From positions 90,287 through 154,286 of the IMG/VR virus record IMGVR_UViG_3300021962_000030: a DNA stretch of 64,000 nt. One strand, written 5' to 3'. The position numbers were made by a program, and so were the translations under genes. Below the pieces are notes generated by a model, which was not told where the DNA came from, did no database searches, and saw only the letters and a program-made list of their open reading frames with translations. The stretch comes from a virus. Each line of letters opens with the position of its first letter. Positions within the stretch are counted from its first letter, which is position 1. Of this stretch, positions 24,985 through 31,960 are shown piece by piece.

Positions 24985-25022
24985 CAAAAAAAGGGAGGAA
25001 GGACACTAGGACCCTCCTCCCC
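24985..25022 (-). terminator. Rho-independent terminator
   Basis: Minus strand GGGAGGA (25021-25015) and TCCTCCC (24999-24993) form a 7-bp stem followed by TTTTTTT. Lies 24 bases after the stop of the secreted 120-aa gene. Confidence 0.85.
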
Positions 25023-25045
25023 ATGAAATTGACGATTTTGGCAGA

Positions 25046-25408
25046 TTAACAGCCACCCAGACCAAGTGCAAATCCTTTGGTACGAATGCCCAGATGTGAG
25101 CATCCATATCCACGATATCCACGATAAGGAGTTCCGTAGTATGGACCAGGAACAGGTGCATAATATGGTGCAGGAGCAACAACCGGAGGTGGAGCAACAT
25201 AACCACAGTTATGATAGACAGGTTCTCTAACTATTCCACCGCGAAACCAATTCCCGTATTGGTCATAATATCCGGGTCTGCTATATGTTCTCCAAGTTGT
25301 ACATGTTTGCACATAAGTGCGAGTTCTACCATCATACCTAACCTCCTGCGCATTAGCAGAGAAAGGCATCGACAACAATAACAAAGGAAGTAGCAAAAGT
25401 GCTTTCAT
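25046..25408 (-). CDS. Secreted Pro/Tyr-rich protein, 120 aa
   Basis: Start MKALLLLPLLLLSMPFSANA at 25408, a clear Sec signal peptide ending ANA; an upstream in-frame start at 25429 would disrupt the signal. The mature protein is rich in Tyr, Gly and Pro (VAPPPVVAPAPYYAPVPGPY; GYRGYGCSHLG) with several Cys. Probably exported to the host envelope. Role unknown; such proteins could alter the cell surface late in infection (inference). Confidence 0.7.
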   Translation of the reverse strand: MKALLLLPLLLLSMPFSANAQEVRYDGRTRTYVQTCTTWRTYSRPGYYDQYGNWFRGGIVREPVYHNCGYVAPPPVVAPAPYYAPVPGPYYGTPYRGYRGYGCSHLGIRTKGFALGLGGC

Positions 25409-25435
25409 AATCGATATGCAAAGGTACAATACTAT

Positions 25436-25840
25436 TTAATTGAATGTGAGAGCGAAGAACCTCTGCTCTTCAAGAGCACCAGGAACTTCAAAATATTTCC
25501 ACCCATCATTGGTAAAGATGTATGCATATTCACATCCCTGATCATTTGCACACTCAAGATATTCATTCACATTATCATGAAGCTCAGGCTCAATATTTGT
25601 CTCGCCCCGGTCGCGGTAATAAAGTACAATATTTTCGTCCAGCGCCATATTATCCCAAGAAGAGTTGCTGTCGATGCAACTAATGTCGCCCCCATCAATC
25701 AACGACTTGATCTTATCTACAGTGTCATACTTCTCAACAAGTCGCTTGCCCAACCATTCCGGATACGCATCCCAATGGTGGTACACAGATACTACATGTC
25801 CAGAGGGCAGTTCCAGACCAATCCGGCCGCGAGTTGCCAT
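25436..25840 (-). CDS. Conserved phage protein (MATRGRIGLELPSG family), 134 aa
   Basis: MATRGRIGLELPSGHVVSVY at 25840 then HHWDAYPEWLGKRLVEKY: this N-terminus recurs in many phage and bacterial hypothetical proteins. It ends in a beta-rich acidic region (CEYAYIFTNDGWKYFEV). Function unknown. First gene after cassette 10, with AAAGGAGGATT a few bases before the start. Confidence 0.78.
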   Translation of the reverse strand: MATRGRIGLELPSGHVVSVYHHWDAYPEWLGKRLVEKYDTVDKIKSLIDGGDISCIDSNSSWDNMALDENIVLYYRDRGETNIEPELHDNVNEYLECANDQGCEYAYIFTNDGWKYFEVPGALEEQRFFALTFN

Positions 25841-25860
25841 TTGAGAATCCTCCTTTGGTT

Positions 25861-25905
25861 CAATACCATCATACCCCCCACGGGGTCTCCGGAGGGGTTT
25901 TCAGC
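25861..25905 (-). promoter_or_regulatory. Intergenic cassette 10
   Basis: GCTGAAAACCCCTCCGGAG...GGGGGGTATGATGGTATTG. Hairpin and TATGAT kept, downstream half diverged (GGTATTG instead of AAGATACC). It lies 5.9 kb from the main cluster. Confidence 0.6.
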
Positions 25906-25920
25906 ATACCTGCAGCATTT

Positions 25921-26907
25921 CTACACACCCATAGCGTCCAGAAGGGGTGAATGTTCTACCTCTGCCACATCAATCTGCAGGTTTTCTATTGACTTCTCAA
26001 ACAACTTCTTGCCTTCTTTGTTAAGATCGAATAAAACGTAATTTCTGCCGGTCAGAAGGGCACTCCTGCCCACCGTCCCAGACCCAGCGCAAGGATCCAG
26101 AACAATAGAATCCTCATCGCTAAACATCCTCAGAATACGATTCAGTAGAGCAACAGGTTTCTGTGTGGCATAATCCAGTTTCTCAACACCCTGTATCTGC
26201 TTAATGTCTGACCACACATCTTTGACTGGAATTCCATCCATCTCATCAAGATACTTCTTGACCCTAGGAATACCAGTATTGGATGAGTATTCAAGGCGAT
26301 TGTCATCATGAAGCATCTGCATTCTCTCCTTTGATACATGCCACTGGAGATCATGTCCATTCCATTTATATCTCAGGTTGGGTCTGGATACAACGTTTGG
26401 TTGACGATTTACCAGGGCAGATGTGTGATACTTCTTCTTGCGATATGGACAAATCTTTGCCTTTCGAACTGTCTCATCATCATACTCTTTATGCTCTGGA
26501 TGATAGATGGACTCGGCACCCTTTTGATAGACTATGATCGTATCATGATTGCGCTGCAGTTGTTTCTTTGACTTGTGATTGCCGCCAGAGACCCATACAA
26601 TCTCATTCTTAAATCTCTTCTCACCAAACACATCATCAAGAACAATACGAATATGATGTGAGATCTTTGGTTCAACATGCACAACAATATTACCACGATC
26701 TGTGAGAATACGATGACACTCCTGTAGAAGTGGGCGCATCAACAAATCGCGGTAATCTGCACTTGATTTGAACCTATCATCAAAATGATAGAAGTCCCTA
26801 CCGGTACAATATGGTGGATCAATGTAAACAAGATCTACAGTATTCGCTTCAACTTTCTGCAGCAAATCTCTACTGTCACCGATGTTGTACTCGTTTAAGA
26901 TCTTCAT
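25921..26907 (-). CDS. DNA methyltransferase, beta class (DPPY), 328 aa
   Basis: Motif IV DPPY at residues 30-33 precedes QKPVALL (249-255) and motif I DPCAGSGT (271-278), the order of beta-class amino-methyltransferases; DPPY suggests N6-adenine or N4-cytosine methylation. The long middle (residues 100-240) is the target recognition region. Start MKILNEYNIGDSRDLLQKVE at 26907, nine bases after GAGG, inside the 3' end of the upstream gene (32-base overlap). With that gene it may form a restriction-modification pair; it could equally be an orphan protecting methyltransferase. Confidence 0.88.
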   Translation of the reverse strand: MKILNEYNIGDSRDLLQKVEANTVDLVYIDPPYCTGRDFYHFDDRFKSSADYRDLLMRPLLQECHRILTDRGNIVVHVEPKISHHIRIVLDDVFGEKRFKNEIVWVSGGNHKSKKQLQRNHDTIIVYQKGAESIYHPEHKEYDDETVRKAKICPYRKKKYHTSALVNRQPNVVSRPNLRYKWNGHDLQWHVSKERMQMLHDDNRLEYSSNTGIPRVKKYLDEMDGIPVKDVWSDIKQIQGVEKLDYATQKPVALLNRILRMFSDEDSIVLDPCAGSGTVGRSALLTGRNYVLFDLNKEGKKLFEKSIENLQIDVAEVEHSPLLDAMGV

Positions 26908-27421
26908 AGATAAGAACCTCTTTCGCACGTCCTGTATACTTCTTACGAACTGCTGCTGGCACAGAACCAACACAGTATCCTGGCATATTCTTGTCTTCTA
27001 ACTCATAACTGGGAATAGCAAGATACTCCCAATCAGAGATGTCCTCATAACCATTTGGTATGATGAACAGTATAACATCAAATGAATTGATTGCATACCT
27101 CACCTGACCATTCTTTGCTCCCTGAGTAGCATTCTTACCCGTGGTCCTTCGGGTCTGTTCCATGTGAAGGGAATTGCCTCCACGATACTTCACTTGAATG
27201 CGAAGATTGTTGGTAGATAGACGATCATACTTCTCCTGCTGACCATCAGCATCATTAGGAGATGGTTTTGTTTGAATTCCACACTCCTCACGCAACCACT
27301 GGGGTGCGATAATCCTTTCCGTTGGAAATGCAAGAAACTTACCAATCTCTCTGGTGTCACCTTCGGTGATGAGTTCCTGAAACCCAAGGGCAACAATTTC
27401 TGAAAGTGATGATACTGACAT
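26876..27421 (-). CDS. Putative PD-(D/E)XK restriction nuclease-like protein, 181 aa
   Basis: ATG at 27421 (MSVSSLSEIVALGFQELITE). Its core reads D66, then RIQVK (74-78) and FDVILFIIP (114-122), the order of the metal-binding Asp, Q/ExK and following strand in many PD-(D/E)XK nucleases. Basic patches (QTRRTTGKNATQGAKNG) flank it. It overlaps the methyltransferase gene, the classical layout of type II systems. The nuclease assignment is inferred from this motif order and context, not from a family match. Confidence 0.5.
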   Translation of the reverse strand: MSVSSLSEIVALGFQELITEGDTREIGKFLAFPTERIIAPQWLREECGIQTKPSPNDADGQQEKYDRLSTNNLRIQVKYRGGNSLHMEQTRRTTGKNATQGAKNGQVRYAINSFDVILFIIPNGYEDISDWEYLAIPSYELEDKNMPGYCVGSVPAAVRKKYTGRAKEVLIYEDLKRVQHR

Positions 27422-27422
27422 T

Positions 27423-27545
27423 TCAACCACCGTAGATCATTGCAAAGGTGAAAAGCACAAATAAAACAACTGTGAAAACCATCATACCAACACCTGCCCA
27501 GATTACCCAGTTGGGCATTGGTTCATAATTGTGATTGTGTGCCAT
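27423..27545 (-). CDS. Small membrane peptide, 40 aa
   Basis: ATG at 27545; its TGA at 27423 overlaps the region just before the nuclease start, so the two are coupled. MAHNHNYEPMPNWVIWAGVG is followed by one strong membrane span (MMVFTVVLFVLFTFAMIY). Short N-out or N-in anchor; function unknown. Confidence 0.65.
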   Translation of the reverse strand: MAHNHNYEPMPNWVIWAGVGMMVFTVVLFVLFTFAMIYGG

Positions 27546-27571
27546 GGTGTCTCATATCATACAATAGTATT

Positions 27572-27592
27572 GTAGGGTCCAGAAGACCCTAC
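27572..27592 (-). terminator. Hairpin at operon boundary
   Basis: GTAGGGTC-TTCTG-GACCCTAC, perfect 8-bp stem. The stop codon of the metallophosphoesterase gene is in the right arm. Followed on the minus strand by AATACTATTGTATGAT, which offers -10-like boxes for the 40-aa gene. Confidence 0.65.
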
Positions 27593-28368
27593 GGCAGGTC
27601 AATCAGCAGATCCGGATCAAATCCGTTGCTGTCACTCTCACCAGTATAACCTGATGGATTGCAAATTACCCTACATCCTTCAATCATGTAATCAAACCTA
27701 GAATGTGTATGACCATGGACCCAATACTTAATCTGGGGATGTGCCAAGATCAGATTATCCAAGTCACTCACATATGCACCATTTGACTCATTACGATACT
27801 TAGATGCAATTGATTGCAAACTTGGTCCATGATGACTGATGACAAATACATTCTCTGTGAGAGATTGTAGTTGCTTCAGAAGATACTTCTTACTCTTCTT
27901 ATGAAGATCAAGAGTATCATCAGGGTTCAACTTTCTATACTTTGAAGTAATCCTGATGCTACGATAATCATTCATGACTGTAGCAGCATCCATCATTTCA
28001 AGAACATTTTCATTCCTGAAGTCGGTCCAAAGTGTGAACCCAATGAAGTTCCAGACACCAATCTTTACTGTATCATTATCAAGCACTTGAAAGTTGCTTG
28101 GAAGATTGCTTAGGATCTTTTTCTTAGCACCCTCAACGTTGTATCCATAGTATTCATGATTGCCAAAAACGTAGAGAATCTTATCATAGTTCTTACTGCA
28201 TTCATACAAGAAATTATCATAAATGGAATGAATATAACCATCCGTCTTGAAGTGCCTTGCACAGAGAATGTCACCAGCAAGAATGAGAACATCACCCTCA
28301 CCAACAGGGAACACCTGACAGGCAGAGTAGTGCTCAAGATGTAGATCAGAGTAAACTTTGACTTTCAT
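27589..28368 (-). CDS. Calcineurin-like metallophosphoesterase, 259 aa
   Basis: All five metallophosphoesterase motifs are present: SDLHLE (D8, H10), GDIL (D33), GNHEYYG (N70, H71), SHHGPS (H179) and HGHTHSRFD (H218-H222). It hydrolyses phosphoester bonds with two metal ions; the substrate cannot be told (nucleotide, cyclic nucleotide or protein). Related enzymes occur in T4-like phages. First gene of its transcript, start MKVKVYSDLH at 28368; a hairpin (28399-28422) lies upstream. Confidence 0.88.
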   Translation of the reverse strand: MKVKVYSDLHLEHYSACQVFPVGEGDVLILAGDILCARHFKTDGYIHSIYDNFLYECSKNYDKILYVFGNHEYYGYNVEGAKKKILSNLPSNFQVLDNDTVKIGVWNFIGFTLWTDFRNENVLEMMDAATVMNDYRSIRITSKYRKLNPDDTLDLHKKSKKYLLKQLQSLTENVFVISHHGPSLQSIASKYRNESNGAYVSDLDNLILAHPQIKYWVHGHTHSRFDYMIEGCRVICNPSGYTGESDSNGFDPDLLIDLP

Positions 28369-28398
28369 GATGCTCCAATATCATAATTACGCAGGAGA

Positions 28399-28422
28399 CC
28401 CTTCCCAGTGGTCCAGGAAGGG
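28399..28422. terminator. Intergenic hairpin
   Basis: CCCTTCC...GGAAGGG, perfect 7-bp stem with a 10-base loop, between the 149-aa and metallophosphoesterase genes. No T tract on the minus side, so terminator function is uncertain. Confidence 0.5.
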
Positions 28423-28443
28423 CACTTTACTATGTTTCAGGTG

Positions 28444-28893
28444 TCAGCGGGAATACAAATACCCACCCGACCAATCAGCGTTCTGTAGAACCCACTCACG
28501 ATCTTTAATCAGACGGAGATCGTAACGAACACCTTTGGCAGGTGCTTTCCAAGATGCAGACTTGTAGACTTCACCAGTCTTCTTGTCCACAAAACAATGC
28601 ACAGAACGGGACGCCCCAGCATCAACAAAGATGATCTTGTGATACTTGCGACCACTCTCAATCACATAATCAATGGGCAGTTTACCACTCTTGAGTTCAT
28701 CAATAGAACGCTGATGATATCCATGGGCATCTTCTGGAGTGCCAACATAACGCTGATGACCACGAATTGCATACTCGCGATAGTTGTCACGCAGAGCATC
28801 AGTAAGCATCCAGCACCACTTAACCACATTCAACTGAATGGTGTTGCGGGCATCCTGCTGCGCAGCGTAGTCGGCAAAGGTGGTGGCAGTCAT
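28444..28893 (-). CDS. Conserved phage hypothetical protein, 149 aa
   Basis: MTATTFADYAAQQDARNTIQ at 28893. The C-terminal half carries 'RKYHKIIFVDAG.SRSVHCFVDKKTGEVYK.ASWKAPAKGVRYDL', a pattern shared by hypothetical proteins of many marine phages (recalled, not checked). The N-terminal half is helical. Function unknown. First gene after cassette 11. Confidence 0.8.
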   Translation of the reverse strand: MTATTFADYAAQQDARNTIQLNVVKWCWMLTDALRDNYREYAIRGHQRYVGTPEDAHGYHQRSIDELKSGKLPIDYVIESGRKYHKIIFVDAGASRSVHCFVDKKTGEVYKSASWKAPAKGVRYDLRLIKDREWVLQNADWSGGYLYSR

Positions 28894-28912
28894 GGCAAGG
28901 TCTCCCTCTCTT

Positions 28913-28956
28913 CAATACCATCATATCCCCCCAGAGGTCTCTGGAGGGATTTTAAT
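28913..28956 (-). promoter_or_regulatory. Intergenic cassette 11 (diverged)
   Basis: AAAATCCCTCCAGAGACC...GGGGGGATATGATGGTATTG; CCAGAG/CTCTGG stem retained. Preceded by CACATGTGCTGC in shuffled order. Confidence 0.5.
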
Positions 28957-28971
28957 CACATGTGCTGCAGA

Positions 28972-29097
28972 TCAACCGCGCCAACCATGTGGATATAGGA
29001 TTGAAAGGACTACCATGAAGACGCCAAATGAAATGAACGCACCAAGCATCCAAAAGAATGCGATTCCATCAACTCCGGACATACTCTTGTGCTCCAT
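28972..29097 (-). CDS. Small membrane protein, 41 aa
   Basis: ATG at 29097 (MEHKSMSGVDGIAFFWMLGA) followed by a single membrane span (FFWMLGAFISFGVFMVVLSI) and a short basic tail. The frame upstream would lie inside the next gene. Overlaps that gene by 29 bases. Function unknown. Confidence 0.6.
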   Translation of the reverse strand: MEHKSMSGVDGIAFFWMLGAFISFGVFMVVLSILYPHGWRG

Positions 29098-29200
29098 TTT
29101 TAATTGAATCCACACCTCTATCAAGAATAGATGTGACGCCATTAAATCCAACAGTAGCAACAACTATTCCAATAAAGACGCCAAAGAAAAAATTGCTCAT
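29069..29200 (-). CDS. Small membrane protein, 43 aa
   Basis: ATG at 29200, directly after the previous stop. MSNFFFGVFIGIVVATVGFN then GVTSILDRGVDSIKNGAQEY: hydrophobic N-terminus with Gly zipper and amphipathic tail, the look of a short family repeated across cyanophages. Function unknown. Confidence 0.65.
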   Translation of the reverse strand: MSNFFFGVFIGIVVATVGFNGVTSILDRGVDSIKNGAQEYVRS

Positions 29201-29335
29201 TTAAAATACCTCCAAATCCATTGGGAAATCTTCAGTTTTTGACATTTCTTCTATGTATCCATCAATATCGAAGATTTCCCCAGACATGTCTTGAATTTCA
29301 TCCCAAAGGGAAGTATCAAAATCAAAGTCGTCCAC
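29201..29335 (-). CDS. Small acidic protein with GTG start, 44 aa
   Basis: GTG at 29335 is preceded by AGGAG eight bases upstream; there is no ATG. Product (V/M)DDFDFDTSLWDEIQDMSGE is very acidic. The TATACT box at 29359-29364 lies 24 bases upstream, so this heads the small operon. Confidence 0.65.
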   Translation of the reverse strand: MDDFDFDTSLWDEIQDMSGEIFDIDGYIEEMSKTEDFPMDLEVF

Positions 29336-29358
29336 TTGAATTGCTCCTGAACATCTTC

Positions 29359-29414
29359 AGTATATGTGCGGTATTGGTTCTGAATGGGAAAAGGGGCCAG
29401 TTTGCAAACTGGCC
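29359..29414 (-). promoter_or_regulatory. TATACT box and 20-bp perfect palindrome
   Basis: 29395-29414 is the perfect palindrome GGCCAGTTTGCAAACTGGCC, which can act as a bidirectional hairpin after the 62-aa gene. TATACT (29364-29359) follows 30 bases later on the minus strand as -10 for the next operon. Confidence 0.6.
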
Positions 29415-29436
29415 ACAGGGAATAACAACTCCACCA

Positions 29437-29625
29437 TCAGACATCATACTCTAAAACAGTAACATACTTCACGTTGCAGTTGAATTTCAAATATCTAATT
29501 AAATCGGAAACATTCAACTCAGAATTTAGTTTGAACGTATCCACAAGTAGACCATCGCGAATTGGCGTCCAATATTCAATTGTTACTTCATAATTGTGCT
29601 GTTTTTTAGGGGGTCGTTGGTACAT
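29437..29625 (-). CDS. Hypothetical protein, 62 aa
   Basis: ATG at 29625 (MYQRPPKKQHNYEVTIEYWT); an upstream TTG was rejected. Beta-rich with a basic N-terminus, ending KYVTVLEYDV. Unassigned. Confidence 0.65.
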   Translation of the reverse strand: MYQRPPKKQHNYEVTIEYWTPIRDGLLVDTFKLNSELNVSDLIRYLKFNCNVKYVTVLEYDV

Positions 29626-29645
29626 TTGCGTAATGCAAAGGAATT

Positions 29646-29825
29646 TCAATCTTCCAACACAGACACCTCATCACCGGTCATTACAATACCACGCCCACAA
29701 AAGGTTCCAATATCGCTGGTCAAAAGTTCTTGAAGAATGATTGCATCCTTCTCAGACTCCAGACAAACTTTGAGTAAGTAAGAATCCTTAAGAGATGTAG
29801 TAAATTTTATATAATAATCAATCAT
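29646..29825 (-). CDS. Small hypothetical protein, 59 aa
   Basis: ATG at 29825, TGA at 29646. MIDYYIKFTTSLKDSYLLKV CLESEKDAIILQELL... fits an alpha/beta protein ending in a beta hairpin (GIVMTGDEVSVLED). Overlaps the upstream gene by eight bases. Confidence 0.7.
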   Translation of the reverse strand: MIDYYIKFTTSLKDSYLLKVCLESEKDAIILQELLTSDIGTFCGRGIVMTGDEVSVLED

Positions 29826-30039
29826 GAAGAATGGTCTTCTCTAACGCATTTCGTAGTTTTTCAAAGTACAACCTAGGTGTATCATCCAAAGTATACCAGG
29901 GCATACTATATGCATTATCTATATGATGAAATAATCCAATAACATCATCTGTGGGTGGAATGCACATCAATTCCCCGCGATCATCCATATAGTACAAGCA
30001 ATTAGATTGTTCGTCATAGTAAATTTTGGAGTTAATCAT
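29818..30039 (-). CDS. Hypothetical protein, 73 aa
   Basis: MINSKIYYDEQSNCLYYMDD at 30039. Beta hairpin N-terminus, then a helix (RLYFEKLRNALEKTILHD). Overlaps the next gene by eight bases. Unassigned. Confidence 0.7.
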   Translation of the reverse strand: MINSKIYYDEQSNCLYYMDDRGELMCIPPTDDVIGLFHHIDNAYSMPWYTLDDTPRLYFEKLRNALEKTILHD

Positions 30040-30047
30040 AATTACAT

Positions 30048-30368
30048 TTACTTAATGAATTTGTTATAGAACCAACGTGCGGCATAAATTAGACCAATGA
30101 TGCCAAAGATCCACCAGAAGGTTGCAACCAACCAAAGACCAAACATGACAGCAAGTACAATACCCACCGTTCTAAGGTCTACGCCATCACCATCATCGTG
30201 GGATGAGGATGATCCAGATTTAACATCTTTCGCATAGATAACCTTTCCACCTTCCCTGCGCTCAACAATATTATGTGCATCACTGATGGTGTTGGCAGAT
30301 TGCTCCACCCAATATGCACTAGTGCCTTGACCATAGGGGGGTTGAACTTTGAATTTCCAAGTGCCCAT
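30048..30368 (-). CDS. Membrane protein with soluble N-terminal domain, 106 aa
   Basis: MGTWKFKVQPPYGQGTSAYW, a small domain with helix (SDAHNIVERREGGKVIYAKD), a Ser/Asp linker (SGSSSSHDDGDG), then one or two membrane spans (TVGIVLAVMFGLWLVATFWW; IFGIIGLIYAARWFY). The N-domain could be an interaction module. Preceded by GGAGACC. Function unknown. Confidence 0.72.
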   Translation of the reverse strand: MGTWKFKVQPPYGQGTSAYWVEQSANTISDAHNIVERREGGKVIYAKDVKSGSSSSHDDGDGVDLRTVGIVLAVMFGLWLVATFWWIFGIIGLIYAARWFYNKFIK

Positions 30369-30390
30369 GAGGTCTCCTTCATCTACTAAT

Positions 30391-30429
30391 AGTATAGGGG
30401 ATCCCCAATCGACTGACGGAATCCCCTAT
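30391..30429 (-). promoter_or_regulatory. TATACT box embedded in a 9-bp hairpin
   Basis: ATAGGGGAT (30429-30421) and ATCCCCTAT (30402-30394) pair perfectly; the -10-like TATACT (30396-30391) overlaps the right arm. It separates two small-gene operons. Confidence 0.55.
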
Positions 30430-30445
30430 GACACTTATTCAACTG

Positions 30446-30670
30446 TCACATATCAACATTTGGTCCCCATGACCCGCGTTCACCACCCTTTCGCTGCTCA
30501 AGTTTATCAAGAAGTTCATCAGTTTTGATCAGAACATCAATATCAGCAACCAGAAGTGCAATCGTCTTTGCAACAAATGCAGGTTCCTGACGTGCAGCAT
30601 ATGCTAGTGCATTTCGTAGGGATGATTCTGCTTCGCGCAGAGAGTCTTCTACAGATTTACTAAGTGCCAT
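30446..30670 (-). CDS. Conserved helical cyanophage protein, 74 aa
   Basis: MALSKSVEDSLREAESSLRN at 30670 then ALAYAARQEPAFVAKTIALL and DELLDKLEQRKGGERGSWGP. Helical hairpin-like protein recognised from memory as recurring in cyanophages; function unknown. Confidence 0.75.
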   Translation of the reverse strand: MALSKSVEDSLREAESSLRNALAYAARQEPAFVAKTIALLVADIDVLIKTDELLDKLEQRKGGERGSWGPNVDM

Positions 30671-30672
30671 AA

Positions 30673-31050
30673 TTACCCAAAAGAAACAACATGATTATCA
30701 TATTCGCGGACCATCTGATTATAGGTCTCTTCATCCAAACTGTATGGTTCATCGGGCAGATAATCTGACACAACATCTAAACCCACTTCACCATCAAGAT
30801 TGACACTTACAGATTCAATTGTTGAACCTGCTTCCATTACAACATCAAAGGCAGACATAAACTTATCCCTAAAGTCACCTTCAATGTCATCAAGAAGATC
30901 AATAGCAGTAATCAAATTGCACACACTATCAAAATCGCCACTATTGCGGCGAACAGCAACATTCAGAAGATCACGTACAGAAGATAAGCGAACCATGCTT
31001 TCTTCAATATCGTTCATAACATTCCAAAGGCGATCACTAACAACAGACAT
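30673..31050 (-). CDS. Hypothetical acidic protein, 125 aa
   Basis: MSVVSDRLWNVMNDIEESMV at 31050. Helical first half (LLNVAVRRNSGDFDSVCNLI), acidic second half with short strands. Two bases upstream of the 74-aa gene. Unassigned. Confidence 0.7.
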   Translation of the reverse strand: MSVVSDRLWNVMNDIEESMVRLSSVRDLLNVAVRRNSGDFDSVCNLITAIDLLDDIEGDFRDKFMSAFDVVMEAGSTIESVSVNLDGEVGLDVVSDYLPDEPYSLDEETYNQMVREYDNHVVSFG

Positions 31051-31052
31051 AA

Positions 31053-31265
31053 TTAATACCTCTTTTTTATTCCTTTAAGGTCATGTGAACATGGGTGACA
31101 ATAATAAGAATACCCATCACGAAAATGCTTCACAACCTCATAATTCTCAGTGTTTAAGAGTTTGTCCACTCCACACCTTTTACAAACTCTAGTCGTTGGA
31201 ATTGTCCTTCCTAGACTTCTTGAGTTTTTTATAAAGTTTTTTAATTTCCTGATAAGCTTGGTCAC
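31053..31265 (-). CDS. Small zinc-finger protein, up to 70 aa
   Basis: Contains CKRCGVDKLL (CxxC) and YYCHPC (CxxC) 28 residues apart, the layout of a zinc ribbon or HNH-like knuckle, with a basic N-terminus. The only standard start in frame is the GTG at 31265, which lies 77 bases inside the upstream gene; the true start is uncertain and may be non-ATG near GGAAGG (about 31200). Could be a degraded HNH endonuclease or a stand-alone zinc ribbon. Confidence 0.5.
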   Translation of the reverse strand: MTKLIRKLKNFIKNSRSLGRTIPTTRVCKRCGVDKLLNTENYEVVKHFRDGYSYYCHPCSHDLKGIKKRY

Positions 31266-31362
31266 TTGTAATTTTGTCCCCTAATTCCAAAGCAACAATA
31301 ATCTCCACACGGTCGCCAAAATAGGCCAGATTTCTTTCAAACTTTGAAAGATCTTCGTACAT
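31189..31362 (-). CDS. Small conserved helical protein, 57 aa
   Basis: ATG at 31362 preceded by GGAGGT nine bases upstream. MYEDLSKFERNLAYFGDRVE then DQAYQEIKKLYKKLKKSRKD: basic helical C-terminus. Resembles a cyanophage family starting MYEDLSKFER (recalled). Driven by the TTGACA promoter at 31385-31414. Confidence 0.75.
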   Translation of the reverse strand: MYEDLSKFERNLAYFGDRVEIIVALELGDKITSDQAYQEIKKLYKKLKKSRKDNSND

Positions 31363-31384
31363 AATGTCTTAACCTCCTACTTTA

Positions 31385-31414
31385 ATCATAGTAAAGGTTC
31401 CTGCTTTTTGTCAA
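31385..31414 (-). promoter_or_regulatory. Sigma70 promoter TTGACA-18-TATGAT
   Basis: Consensus -35 TTGACA (31414-31409) and -10 TATGAT (31390-31385), 18-base spacer, 23 bases upstream of the 57-aa gene. The -35 lies inside the 3' end of the 68-aa gene. Confidence 0.8.
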
Positions 31415-31592
31415 GACGTGCTTGCAGTCTATTTACATCAGATCTGAGTTGATCATTCTCATTCATAAGAAATGAGACCTTCTTATCAAGTTCCATGATC
31501 CAATCTACAATACTGTAACTAACCTCATCAGAATTGCGATTTCGAATATCATACTTTTCCAGGATGCCCTTCCACTTCTTATCTAAACTCAT
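31386..31592 (-). CDS. Coiled-coil protein, 68 aa
   Basis: MSLDKKWKGILEKYDIRNRN at 31592 (ATGA overlap with the upstream stop). The C-terminal half is a heptad coiled coil (VSFLMNENDQLRSDVNRLQA). Probably oligomeric; function unknown. Confidence 0.72.
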   Translation of the reverse strand: MSLDKKWKGILEKYDIRNRNSDEVSYSIVDWIMELDKKVSFLMNENDQLRSDVNRLQARLDKKQEPLL

Positions 31593-31825
31593 AGTTTTCC
31601 TCCGACTGTTCCATCATTCAGAACTCTACTGTTTTCTTCACCCCACCCCTCTTGTCTACCTTTGAGGTAGAAGCGAGCGCCATCAATACATCCTTGCTCA
31701 TCTAAAGCAGTTACTAACTCTTCTCCATCTTTTGTTGCACTGTGCCACAAACCATACTTAGTTTCATAGACGCGAAAGCAATCATCAATCCAATTGACTT
31801 CGGCAATCTCCGGATGTTCAGACAT
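31589..31825 (-). CDS. Hypothetical protein, 78 aa
   Basis: ATG at 31825 (MSEHPEIAEVNWIDDCFRVY), one base after the previous TGA; a TTG upstream was rejected. Beta strands with KYGLWHSATKDGEELVTAL; acidic. Unassigned. Confidence 0.7.
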   Translation of the reverse strand: MSEHPEIAEVNWIDDCFRVYETKYGLWHSATKDGEELVTALDEQGCIDGARFYLKGRQEGWGEENSRVLNDGTVGGKL

Positions 31826-31826
31826 A

Positions 31827-31958
31827 TCAAAGATCCTCAAGACGTGCTTTATTCTCCAAGCAAGTCTGCCTGTATCTGTTAAGTGCTTCTAGGAATTCGG
31901 GTGTCTCCACCCACTCCCAAACATCACCATTCTTTGTTGTATGTGTCTTGGTTTCCAT
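31827..31958 (-). CDS. Small hypothetical protein, 43 aa
   Basis: ATG at 31958, TGA at 31827. METKTHTTKNGDVWEWVETP then EFLEALNRYRQTCLENKARL. Strand pair plus helix. Coupled to the next gene. Confidence 0.65.
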   Translation of the reverse strand: METKTHTTKNGDVWEWVETPEFLEALNRYRQTCLENKARLEDL

Positions 31959-31960
31959 AA

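Noticed and set aside
24824-25024. 66-codon minus-strand frame in the GC-rich gap
   Set aside because: Pro/Arg/Ser-rich, crosses the terminator at 24985-25022, has no ribosome site and includes the -10 box; judged non-coding.
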